Shown: piece after piece, positions 1-5,431 of the stretch
Position numbering within the stretch: the stretch's first letter is position 1
Layout of the letters: every line of letters begins with the position of its first letter
NCBI GenBank assembly: GCA_021780625.1
Contig: JAJXYI010000433.1
Coordinates: forward strand, 1 to 5,431
Source of the DNA: a bacterium
Lineage (GTDB): Bacteria; Verrucomicrobiota; Verrucomicrobiae; Opitutales; Opitutaceae
Direction: 5' to 3'
DNA length: 5,431 bases
Translations under genes and position numbers: made by a program
The notes under the pieces: model-generated
Databases searched by the model: none
What the model saw: the letters and a program-made list of their open reading frames with translations, nothing else
Told to the model about the DNA's origin: nothing

Positions 1-708
1 TATCACAAGGGAATGCCTCCGCCGGTGATCATCAATGTGGACAACGTGGATGTCGGCTCGCAGGGCATCCAGTTCGTCGGCGATTCCCAGGTCATCAACA
101 ACCAGTTCGACATTTCGATCAAGATCACGTCGCCGATCGACCTCGCCAACGTTTACGTGGTGTTCGTGATTTCGGGCGAACGCGGGCGAAAGAGCATCCT
201 GGTTCGCGAAGTCGGCGACTTGAAGGCAGGCGAGCCGGACTTCTTCGAGTATCATGTGCCGATCGCGAGCGAGATGGGTCCCTTCCGGTATCGGGTTCGA
301 TTCTTTTCGAATGGTCTCGAGCTGTTCTTCCCGAGCGAGGGTTGGGGTTACATCAATGCCGAGGTCGCACAACGTATCCGAGTGGAGACGGAGGGAGTGG
401 ATCGCGAGAATCCGCGTCCGTACGTGATTGCGCATCCCGAGATTCCGGAGTCCGTCATAAAATCCGGGAAGAAGAAAACCGTCCTGGTGCACGCCACGAT
501 CCTTGCGAGCGGGGTTGTCCCGGATGCCCATGCGGCCGCGGGAACGCCCGCCGACGTGGCTGATGCGGCGGTGAAGGCCATCGAGAATTCGTACTTCTTG
601 CCGAAAATCGTCGATGGCTTTGCCCAGAACTGCAACGTCTCGATTCCGGTCGTGTTTGACCCGCGTCAGGCACCGCGACCCAAGTCAGTCGGCGCCAGCT
701 CTCATTGA
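1..708 (+). CDS. Secreted TonB-C-terminal-like paralogue, copy 1 (5' partial)
   Basis: The frame is open from base 1 to a TGA at 706-708, giving 235 visible residues. The true start lies outside the window: residues before the first ATG (base 13) still align with the other copies (YHKGM against YRRGM in copy 2), so that ATG is internal. By comparison about 75 residues are missing, including the presumed signal peptide. Visible residues 5-150 form the family's probable beta-rich domain, with VREVGDL at 68-74 and SNGLEL at 103-108. Residues about 160-221 resemble a TonB C-terminal domain: an alternating hydrophobic strand, a Gly turn, an Ala-rich helix ending in SYFLPKI, and a last strand with VSIPVVF. 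A single cysteine, C211, lies before the last strand. The tail after it is polar and low complexity. It is about 59% identical to copy 2 by hand alignment. Function unknown; likely periplasmic or surface-exposed by inference from its paralogues. Confidence 0.85.
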   Translation, partial: YHKGMPPPVIINVDNVDVGSQGIQFVGDSQVINNQFDISIKITSPIDLANVYVVFVISGERGRKSILVREVGDLKAGEPDFFEYHVPIASEMGPFRYRVRFFSNGLELFFPSEGWGYINAEVAQRIRVETEGVDRENPRPYVIAHPEIPESVIKSGKKKTVLVHATILASGVVPDAHAAAGTPADVADAAVKAIENSYFLPKIVDGFAQNCNVSIPVVFDPRQAPRPKSVGASSH

Positions 709-862
709 GGCTCGTGGCGTAACTCGAGAGTGGAGCGGCGCGGGGGATCGAATCCTGAGTCCGCGCGGCCCGGGTGTGGAAAGTCCGGGGCGCGGGGTTG
801 CCATATCGAGGATTGCCAGGTGAGCACGGCAATCCTTGGCTGGACCGACACAAGCCCACGTC
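709..862 (+). other. 154-nt gap between copies 1 and 2 with two inverted repeats
   Basis: This is the longest spacer in the array. It has no convincing ORF of its own and no clear -35/-10 pair. It holds an imperfect GC-rich hairpin at 738-766 (GCGCGG/CCGCGC outside, GGGAT/ATCCT inside, with a 4-nt bulge) and a stronger one at 809-836, listed separately. Neither is followed by a T-run, so neither looks like a classic intrinsic terminator. Copy 2 may be read through from copy 1 or have its own promoter here. Confidence 0.5.
809..836 (+). promoter_or_regulatory. Perfect 9-bp inverted repeat in the leader of copy 2
   Basis: AGGATTGCC at 809-817 is the exact reverse complement of GGCAATCCT at 828-836, with a 10-nt loop. 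With a G-T, a C-G and a T-G pair outside it, the stem could reach about 12 bp. The loop holds AGGTGAG, which resembles a ribosome-binding sequence, and the right arm ends 26 nt before the preferred ATG at 863. It could be an operator dyad, a leader hairpin affecting translation or mRNA stability, or a weak terminator; the following bases (TGGCTGG) do not support the last. The repeat is seen directly; its role is inference. Confidence 0.45.
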
Positions 863-1759
863 ATGCGCCGCCATGCCCGTCTTTGTGCCGGCTTGATCGC
901 CGCTGCCCTGTCGTCCGTGTTTGCCCCCTCTGTGCGTGCGGACACCACGGTCGTCTTCGCTCGCTACCACGATCAGTGGCGTCCCGTCGTCAAGGTCGAG
1001 GGAAGCGTCCCCTACGTGCTCTCCAAAGAATCCCTCGTCCGCGCCGAACCCGGACTGTATGCGATGCGAGAGGTTGGAGTTTACCGTCGGGGCATGGTGC
1101 CACCGGTCGTCATCCAGATGGACCACATGAGGGTGCGGAGCAAAGGCATCGAGTTCGTCGGGGATCCCACCATTCTCAACCGGGAGTTCGAAATCGATGC
1201 GGTCATCACCTCGCCCGTTGATTTGCCGGATGTGTACGCGGTCTTCGTGTTCAACGGTCAGGACGGCAGGAAGACCGTGCTCGTGCGGGAGGTGGGCGAC
1301 CTCAAGTCCTACGAGCCGGATTTTTTCCAGTATCACGTCCGCCTGGACGCCGATCTCAAGATCAAGGGATACAAGGTCCATTTCTACTCCCGCGGGATCG
1401 AGCTCTTCTTTCCCGGGGAGGGCTGGGGGTACATCAACTCGGAGATCGCGCGGCACATTCGTGCTGAGACCGAGGGCGTCGAGAATCAAAACCCGCGCCC
1501 CTATGTGCTGACCCCGCCGCAGGTTCCCGCGTCCGTGCGCAAGTCCGGGGTCCGGAAGATCGTGGAGGTACACGCCACGATTCTCGCGAATGGTTCGGTG
1601 CCCGAGGCCGTGGCCGAGCCGGGCACGCCTGCAGACCAGGCTCACGCCGCGGTGACGGCCGTCCTGTCCTCGTACTTTCTTCCGAGGATCGAGAAGGGAG
1701 TTCCGACCAACTGCAAAGTGAAGATCCCGGTGGTGCTGGATCCGAGCGCCGCCCAATGA
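863..1759 (+). CDS. Secreted TonB-C-terminal-like paralogue, copy 2
   Basis: Encodes 298 residues from ATG 863. A TTG at 836 would add nine residues in frame, but ATG 863 gives a normal signal peptide: basic MRRHAR, hydrophobic residues about 8-22, and a VRA site at 24-26 with the mature protein starting DTT. The mature N-terminus has AR-x4-W-x-P-V (A33 to V42), shared with copies 3 and 4. Residues about 75-215 form a probably beta-rich domain with VREVGDL at 141-147 and SRGIEL at 176-181. Residues about 231-294 resemble a TonB C-terminal domain, with an ILANGSV turn, the helix ending SYFLPRI, and VKIPVVL as the last strand. C284 matches the single cysteine of copy 1. C8 is not in a lipobox. 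No strong Shine-Dalgarno sequence precedes the ATG. The stop overlaps a possible start of copy 3 as ATGA, suggesting coupled translation. I do not recognise a named family. A periplasmic or outer-membrane-associated role is inference. Confidence 0.9.
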   Translation: MRRHARLCAGLIAAALSSVFAPSVRADTTVVFARYHDQWRPVVKVEGSVPYVLSKESLVRAEPGLYAMREVGVYRRGMVPPVVIQMDHMRVRSKGIEFVGDPTILNREFEIDAVITSPVDLPDVYAVFVFNGQDGRKTVLVREVGDLKSYEPDFFQYHVRLDADLKIKGYKVHFYSRGIELFFPGEGWGYINSEIARHIRAETEGVENQNPRPYVLTPPQVPASVRKSGVRKIVEVHATILANGSVPEAVAEPGTPADQAHAAVTAVLSSYFLPRIEKGVPTNCKVKIPVVLDPSAAQ

Positions 1760-1782
1760 GCCGCCATTTCTGTTTTCCCACC

Positions 1783-2670
1783 ATGAAATCGTTCCTGTTC
1801 ATCCTCCTCCTGTCCGCCGCGGCGGTCACCAGTCGTGCCGAAACCCGGATCCTGCTGGCACGCTACGACGGCGCCTGGCTGCCGGTGACTGCGGTCAATA
1901 CCTCGACGCCCCTTGTGCTCAGGGGAGGCAAACTCGTGGCGGCCTCGACGGACGCAGGGTACAAACTCGCCAAGGTGCAAACCTACTGGAAGGGCGTGCC
2001 CGCGCCGACAGTGGTCACGGTGAGTGGAGTGTCAGCGCACACGTCGGATTTTCACGTCGGCCATATGGGTGGCAACGAGCTCGGCGTCTATGTCGTGTCG
2101 GGAGCCATAGATTCGCCCGATCCGCTGACTCACGTTTATGCCGTGTTCGATGTCCAAATGCCCACCGGAGACCGCGCTCTCATGGTTCGGGAAATCGGGA
2201 CCCTGGAGGCTGGAAGAACTCGGAACTTTGAGTTCGCATTTCCAACCTCGGTCTTTTCCGGACAAGGCAAGTTCTACGTTCATCTGTTCTCTAACGGCCT
2301 GGAGCTCCTCCAGACGGCGGAGGGGTGGACCGCCATTCGCGGTGACATCGAGCGGCGGATTGCGGCGAACATCCAAGGCGTACGGAACCGGGGACCGCAG
2401 CCCTATTATGTCGTCACGCCGGCACGCCCTGCCTCGATGCGCGACAATTCGCCCGTGCGCCAGGTCGACGTGATCGCCACGATCGCCCCGGACGGTTCGG
2501 TGTCCGCAGCCAATGCGACCAAGGGAGCGCCGCCGGATTATGCCACTGCGGCTGAACGGGCGGTCTCGAGCTATTTTTTCATCCCGAAAATCGTGAACGG
2601 GAAACCCTGCGGGTGCCGCGTCGACATCGCGGTCCAGTTTGATCCCAAGCTGGATCGCCGCCAGGCCTGA
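1783..2670 (+). CDS. Secreted TonB-C-terminal-like paralogue, copy 3
   Basis: Encodes 295 residues from ATG 1783. An in-frame ATG at 1756 overlaps the copy 2 stop (ATGA) and would add nine residues (MSRHFCFPT). I prefer 1783 because it starts a compact signal peptide: MK, hydrophobic residues 4-15, SRA at 17-19, mature ETR. Neither start has a clear Shine-Dalgarno sequence, so coupled initiation at 1756 remains possible. The mature N-terminus has LLAR, then W32-L-P-V. The central domain carries VREIGTL at 135-141 and SNGLEL at 170-175. Residues about 226-287 are a good TonB C-terminal-domain lookalike: VDVIATI, the IAPDGSV turn (234-240), an Ala-rich helix ending SYFFIPKI, VNGKP, then the last strand to F. 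Two cysteines form a CGC motif (C276, C278) just before that strand. It is closer to copy 4 than to copies 1 and 2. No TM anchor apart from the signal peptide and no proline-rich spacer are seen. Function unknown. Confidence 0.88.
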   Translation: MKSFLFILLLSAAAVTSRAETRILLARYDGAWLPVTAVNTSTPLVLRGGKLVAASTDAGYKLAKVQTYWKGVPAPTVVTVSGVSAHTSDFHVGHMGGNELGVYVVSGAIDSPDPLTHVYAVFDVQMPTGDRALMVREIGTLEAGRTRNFEFAFPTSVFSGQGKFYVHLFSNGLELLQTAEGWTAIRGDIERRIAANIQGVRNRGPQPYYVVTPARPASMRDNSPVRQVDVIATIAPDGSVSAANATKGAPPDYATAAERAVSSYFFIPKIVNGKPCGCRVDIAVQFDPKLDRRQA

Positions 2671-2747
2671 GCGAGCCTGCTCGCACTGCGGCGTGGCGGT
2701 GGGCCGGGCTGGAGTTTGGGCCCCATCGGAGTTAGGAAATCAACCCC
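2671..2747 (+). other. 77-nt gap between copies 3 and 4 with a small hairpin
   Basis: Directly after the copy 3 stop, GCGAG (2671-2675) and CTCGC (2680-2684) form a 5-bp stem with a 4-nt loop. It is not followed by a T-run, so it is at best a weak terminator or mRNA-stabilising element. A second weak pairing, GGGCC (2701-2705) with GGCCC (2719-2723), follows. No clear promoter is seen. Confidence 0.35.
2734..2737 (+). promoter_or_regulatory. Ribosome-binding site of copy 4
   Basis: AGGA lies 10 nt before the ATG at 2748. It is the clearest Shine-Dalgarno sequence in the array and fixes the copy 4 start. Copies 2 and 3 lack a comparable site. Confidence 0.6.
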
Positions 2748-3605
2748 ATGAAACCGATGCTTCTGGTGCTGTTGGCCGCGACACTTGCCCCGGCCGCACG
2801 TGCAAACATCACCGTGCTGCTCGCCCGATCGAACAGGGACTGGCTGCCGGTGACCGCAGTGACACGCGAGGTGCCCCTCGTGCTCGAAAACGGGAAACTG
2901 ATCCAGGCGTCGTCCAACGCCTTCCGCCTCGCCGAGGTGAAGCGCTACTGGCGCGGAATGCCGCCGCCGGTCGTGGTGCGGGTCGAAGGACTCTCCATCG
3001 ACCACTCGACCGTGCGTCTCTCGGGCGTAGACGGGATCGAGTCGAACATGCGGGTGGTGTCGGGCACGCTGTGTTCGCCCGTGGCGCTCGAGCGCGTCTT
3101 CGCAGCCTTCGAACTGCGGGGCCCGTCGCGAAAGCCGACCCTGCTTGTACGCGAAATCGGTTCGCTGAAGGCGGGTGAGCCCAGGACCTTCGAGTTCACG
3201 TTCGCGCCGCCGCGCGGTGCAGGGATGGAATCGTGCACGGTCCACGTCTATTCGGACGGCTTTGAGCTGCTGCAGGCGGGCCAGGGGCCGGAGGCGCTTC
3301 GCGAGGAGATCGGGCGGCGCATCCGCGCCAACATCGCGGGCGTGACCCGGGGCGACCCCCAGCTCTTCTACGCGCCCGCGCCGGTGCGGCCGGCCGTGAC
3401 CGAGCCGGAGGCGCCGGTCCCCGAGGTCAAGGTCGCCGTGGACATCGCGCCCGACGGCTCGGTGTCGTCGGCCAGCGCCGCGCTGGGCGTGCCGCCGGCT
3501 TATGCGGCCGCTGCGGAAGGGGCCGCCCGCTCCTACCACTTCATCCCGAAGGTCGTGGATGGAAAACCCTGCGCCTGCCGGGTCGTGGTGCCCGTGCGGT
3601 TCTGA
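2748..3605 (+). CDS. Secreted TonB-C-terminal-like paralogue, copy 4
   Basis: Encodes 285 residues. The start is set by the AGGA at 2734 and a standard signal peptide: MKP, hydrophobic 4-15, ARA at 17-19, mature NIT. The mature start has LLAR then W32-L-P-V-T-A-V, almost as in copy 3. The central domain has VREIGSL at 134-140 and SDGFEL at 169-174. A Pro/Glu/Val-rich linker (about 208-226) leads into the clearest TonB C-terminal-like domain of the set (about 226-285): VKVAVDI, the APDGSV turn, an Ala-rich helix ending SYHFIPKV, VDGKP, and the final strand VVVPVRF, which ends the protein. The last motif has two cysteines as CAC (C275, C277); C109 and C163 are found only in this copy. Known TonB C-terminal domains contact outer-membrane receptors, but true TonB keeps an uncleaved anchor and a periplasm-spanning linker, both absent here. 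G+C is clearly higher than in copies 1-3. Function unknown. Confidence 0.9.
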   Translation: MKPMLLVLLAATLAPAARANITVLLARSNRDWLPVTAVTREVPLVLENGKLIQASSNAFRLAEVKRYWRGMPPPVVVRVEGLSIDHSTVRLSGVDGIESNMRVVSGTLCSPVALERVFAAFELRGPSRKPTLLVREIGSLKAGEPRTFEFTFAPPRGAGMESCTVHVYSDGFELLQAGQGPEALREEIGRRIRANIAGVTRGDPQLFYAPAPVRPAVTEPEAPVPEVKVAVDIAPDGSVSSASAALGVPPAYAAAAEGAARSYHFIPKVVDGKPCACRVVVPVRF

Positions 3606-3616
3606 ATTCGCGGACG

Positions 3617-3637
3617 ACCCGCGCCGCCCGGCCGGGT
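3617..3637. terminator. GC-rich inverted repeat at the convergent junction
   Basis: ACCCG (3617-3621) pairs with CGGGT (3633-3637), and GCC (3623-3625) pairs inside with GGC (3630-3632), leaving one bulged C and a 4-nt loop. It sits in the 31-nt gap between the copy 4 stop and the deoC stop, with its right arm touching the deoC stop codon. That position suits a two-way terminator, but there is no T-run on either strand. Confidence 0.3.
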
Positions 3638-4425
3638 CAGTATCCGGGTGCCTGTGACGCGGCTGCCGGGCCTGCGAGTAGCCCGGGGGGCACGGGTCCG
3701 GGCAGGCCGCGCCGGACGGCCTCCAGCAGGATGGCCTCCGTCGCCGTGGCGCCGATACGCGTCACGCCCAGGGCGCGCACGCGCAGCAGGTCGTCGAGCG
3801 TGCGCACGCCGCCTGCGGCCTTGATCCGCACGGCCGGACCGCAGTGGGCGCGCATCAGCGCCAGGTGGGCGTCGGTGGCGCCCCGGTATCCATAATCGCC
3901 TGACGGCTGCTTCACGAAGCCGTAGCCGGTGCTCGTCTTGGCGAAAGCCACGCCGAGCGACGTGCACAACTCGCACAGCCGGATGATGTGCGGATCCTGA
4001 AGGTAGTCGTTCTCGAAGATGACCTTGAGGATCGCGCCCCGCGCGAGGCAGGCCTCATTGACCTGCCGAAGTTCGTCCCGGACGTAGTCCCAGTCGCCGC
4101 CCAGGACCTTCGCCACGTTCACGACGACATCGATTTCGGTGGCGCCCTCCGCGATGGCCCGCTCCGCCTCGGCGACCTTGAGCGCGGCATGGCTGTTCCC
4201 GTGGGGAAACCCGGCCACCGCGCACACGCCGACGCCGGAACCCGCGAGAAGCTCGGCTGCGAGGGGTACGGAGTACGGCTTCACGCACGCAGTGGCGCAC
4301 TGGCAGCGCCGGGCGAGCGCCAGCCCCTCGCGGACCTGACGGTCCGTCATTGTGGGGTGGAGCAGCGAGTGGTCGATCATCCGGGCGAGGTCGCGGACCG
4401 ACGGGGTGGGGAGGGATTCAGGCAT
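3637..4425 (-). CDS. deoC: Deoxyribose-phosphate aldolase
   Basis: Encodes 262 residues of a cytoplasmic class I aldolase that reversibly splits 2-deoxyribose 5-phosphate into glyceraldehyde 3-phosphate and acetaldehyde, the last step of deoxynucleoside breakdown. Family motifs appear in order: IDHSLLHP (17-24), CVKP (47-50), AVAGFPHGN (69-77), GATEIDVVVN (94-103) with the catalytic Asp D99, LKVIFE (133-138), the Schiff-base lysine K163 in AKTSTGYGF, the second active-site lysine K202 in IKAAGGVRT, and RIGATATEAIL near the end. All key residues are intact and the length is normal. A segment of about 20 residues between the Schiff-base motif and the IKAAGG strand (GDYGYRGATDAHLAL) matches a DeoC subtype I associate with Verrucomicrobiota and planctomycetes. 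I chose ATG 4425 over an in-frame TTG at 4461; it has only a weak GGGAT upstream. No other deo-pathway gene is in the window. The C-terminus is Ala/Pro-rich and probably disordered. Confidence 0.95.
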   Translation of the reverse strand: MPESLPTPSVRDLARMIDHSLLHPTMTDRQVREGLALARRCQCATACVKPYSVPLAAELLAGSGVGVCAVAGFPHGNSHAALKVAEAERAIAEGATEIDVVVNVAKVLGGDWDYVRDELRQVNEACLARGAILKVIFENDYLQDPHIIRLCELCTSLGVAFAKTSTGYGFVKQPSGDYGYRGATDAHLALMRAHCGPAVRIKAAGGVRTLDDLLRVRALGVTRIGATATEAILLEAVRRGLPGPVPPGLLAGPAAASQAPGY

Positions 4426-4604
4426 GCGTGCGATCCCAAGCCCCCGACGTGCACACGGCAACCGCGGCGCAGGTCATCCGTTTGGGCCGTTGGGCGGCGG
4501 ATCACGCTTTTCGGTCGAAGGCAGGCGTTTCCGAGGGCGCCGCCTCGGGGCCGCTTGCGATGCCCACGCTCCGGGCACATGGTATCGATCTCTTCGAACT
4601 CACC
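4426..4604. promoter_or_regulatory. Divergent intergenic region between deoC and the alkene reductase
   Basis: These 179 nt must contain the promoters of both divergent genes unless transcription enters from outside. I find no convincing sigma-70 -35/-10 pair on either strand; the sequence is GC-rich. The one notable element is the dyad at 4531-4548. In-frame extensions of both genes reach into this stretch (TTG 4461 for deoC, ATG 4560 for the reductase), so the true gap could be shorter. Confidence 0.5.
4531..4548. promoter_or_regulatory. CCGAGG-N6-CCTCGG dyad, possible operator
   Basis: CCGAGG (4531-4536) and CCTCGG (4543-4548) are perfect inverted repeats around a 6-nt GC-rich centre, near the middle of the divergent gap. 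The size and place suit a regulator dimer site serving both genes. In DNA this rich in G+C, a 6-bp dyad can arise by chance, so support is weak. Confidence 0.25.
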
Positions 4605-5431
4605 ATGTCGATCCTTCACACTCCTCTCAAGGTTGGCGCGCTCACGCTGCCCAACCGCATCGTCATGTCGCCGCTTACGCGCTGCCGGTCCGCTGCCGGG
4701 CGCGTCCCGACCCCGTTGATGGCGGAGTATTACCGCCAGCGTTCGGGCGCGGGCCTGATCGTCTCCGAGGCCACGTCGGTCGACCCGATGGGTGTCGGCT
4801 ATCCGGATACGCCCGGCATCTGGTCGCGTGAGCAGGTCGAGGGCTGGAAGGGCGTCACGCGCGCGGTGCACGAGGCGGGCGGACGCATCTTCCTGCAGCT
4901 CTGGCACGTGGGCCGGGTCTCGCATCCGTTCTATCTGGACGGCCGGCAGCCGGTCGCCCCGAGCGCCCTCGCGGTGCCCGACCGGGTGCGGCTCCTTCGC
5001 CCGCCCGAGCCGTATCCGGTGCCGCGCGCACTGGAGCTCTCCGAGCTCCCCGCCGTCGTCGAGGCCTACCGCGTCGGTGCGCAGCACGCGCAGGAGGCCG
5101 GTTTCGATGGCGTCGAACTGCATGGCGCCAACGGCTACCTGCTGGACCAGTTCCTGCAGGACGGCTCCAACAAGCGCACGGATTCGTATGGCGGCCCGGT
5201 CGAGAATCGCGCCCGCCTCCTGCTCGAGACAGTCGACGCCGCGATCTCCGTGTGGGGCGCCGATCGCGTCGGCGTCCACCTCGCCCCGCGCGGCGACGCC
5301 CAGGGCATGGGAGATTCCAATCCTGCGGCGACGTTCGGTTATGTGGCCCGTGAACTCGCCCGCCGGCGCATCGCGTTCCTGTTCACCCGCGAGGGCATCC
5401 AGGGCCGCGCACGCCTGACACCGGATCTGAA
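4605..5431 (+). CDS. Old Yellow Enzyme family alkene reductase (3' partial)
   Basis: The frame is open to the window end, with 275 residues visible of a family usually about 350-370 long. These FMN-dependent, NAD(P)H-using cytoplasmic TIM-barrel enzymes reduce activated C=C bonds (enones, enals) and often nitro compounds or maleimides. Motifs: TLPNRIVMSPLTR (14-26), with T25 matching OYE1 Thr37; QLWHVGR (98-104); ELHGANGYLLDQFL (171-184), with H173, N176 and Y178 matching OYE1 His191, Asn194 and Tyr196; NKRTDSYGG and ENRARLLLE after it; and MGDSNP near 235-240. The strand that in OYE1 reads LRLSP reads VHLAP here, with H225 at the place of Arg243; I believe this occurs in a bacterial subgroup. 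ATG 4605 gives the usual family N-terminus. An in-frame ATG at 4560 would add 15 residues; neither has a clear Shine-Dalgarno sequence. The symbol nemA is used for relatives, but I cannot assign it here. It is divergent from deoC. Confidence 0.93.
   Translation, partial: MSILHTPLKVGALTLPNRIVMSPLTRCRSAAGRVPTPLMAEYYRQRSGAGLIVSEATSVDPMGVGYPDTPGIWSREQVEGWKGVTRAVHEAGGRIFLQLWHVGRVSHPFYLDGRQPVAPSALAVPDRVRLLRPPEPYPVPRALELSELPAVVEAYRVGAQHAQEAGFDGVELHGANGYLLDQFLQDGSNKRTDSYGGPVENRARLLLETVDAAISVWGADRVGVHLAPRGDAQGMGDSNPAATFGYVARELARRRIAFLFTREGIQGRARLTPDL

Larger units (their letters stand above)
1..3605 (+). repeat. Tandem array of four paralogous genes (2+2 subgroups)
   Basis: All four consecutive reading frames share motif order, length and C-terminal domain. 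Copies 1 and 2 share family-specific stretches (GWGYIN, EGV-x3-NPRPYV, GTPAD); copies 3 and 4 share others (WLPVTAV, PLVL, FIPK, GKPC-x-C). This suggests an ancient duplication into two types, each duplicated again, or duplication of a pair. The array may continue left of the window. Divergence is at protein level; I saw no long identical DNA repeats, so duplication is not recent. Confidence 0.85.

Noticed and set aside
738..766. tRNA-like sequence (GGATTCGATCC on the - strand, resembling a T-arm)
   Set aside because: The flanking bases do not form a T-stem, and no acceptor stem, D-arm or anticodon arm can be built around it.
455..1756. Long open frame (433 codons) on the - strand across copies 1 and 2
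   Set aside because: It lies antisense to two genes with clear motifs, is rich in Arg/His/Gly as expected of a shadow frame, and spans the spacer without any recognisable domain.
2571..3539. 322-codon open frame on the - strand across copies 3 and 4
   Set aside because: Antisense shadow in GC-rich coding DNA; low-complexity Arg/His-rich translation and no motif.
1..3605. Possible lipoprotein signals in the array proteins
   Set aside because: No lipobox cysteine follows the hydrophobic region in copies 2-4; C8 in copy 2 is preceded by ARL and lies inside the signal peptide.
3988..4719. 243-codon + strand frame opposite deoC
   Set aside because: Antisense to deoC, which has all its catalytic residues; no domain seen.
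4377..5279. 300-codon open frame on the - strand across the divergent gap and the reductase
   Set aside because: Opposes a frame with unmistakable Old Yellow Enzyme motifs; its translation has no family signature.
1..5431. CRISPR array, insertion sequence or phage attachment site
   Set aside because: No regularly spaced direct repeats, transposase frame or terminal inverted repeats were found.

Overview
The window is 5.4 kb of high-G+C bacterial DNA. The four left-hand proteins carry Sec-type signal peptides (the first is cut at its 5' end) and end in a TonB-C-terminal-like fold, which points to a Gram-negative-type envelope. The deoxyribose-phosphate aldolase resembles forms I associate with Verrucomicrobiota (Opitutaceae-like) and planctomycetes. 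That placement is from memory and tentative.

Left region (1-3605, + strand): four consecutive paralogous genes of about 285-300 codons. The first is cut by the window edge. Each complete copy has a signal peptide, then a roughly 190-residue probably all-beta domain with shared motifs (AR-x4-W-x-P-V near the mature N-terminus, VRE[VI]G-x-L in the middle, S-x-G-x-E-L later), then a roughly 60-residue C-terminal domain resembling the TonB C-terminal domain. No proline-rich spacer is visible. Copies 1 and 2 form one subgroup (about 59% identical by hand alignment) and copies 3 and 4 another. The genes are closely spaced (154 nt, a 4-nt overlap or 23-nt gap, and 77 nt) and probably co-transcribed. 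I do not recognise the family by name. This array is the best candidate here for an undescribed system.

Right region (3637-5431): a complete deoC (deoxyribose-phosphate aldolase, - strand) converges on the array across a 31-nt GC-rich gap. A divergent Old Yellow Enzyme family alkene reductase (+ strand) is cut by the right edge. The 179-nt gap between deoC and the reductase should hold both promoters and contains a CCGAGG/CCTCGG dyad. Both right-hand enzymes are cytoplasmic and have their expected active-site residues. Nothing links them functionally to the secreted array.

Base composition shifts across the window: sampled 60-nt stretches are about 53-55% G+C in copies 1 and 3, and about 75-77% in copy 4 and deoC. 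No RNA gene, insertion sequence, CRISPR array or phage feature was seen.
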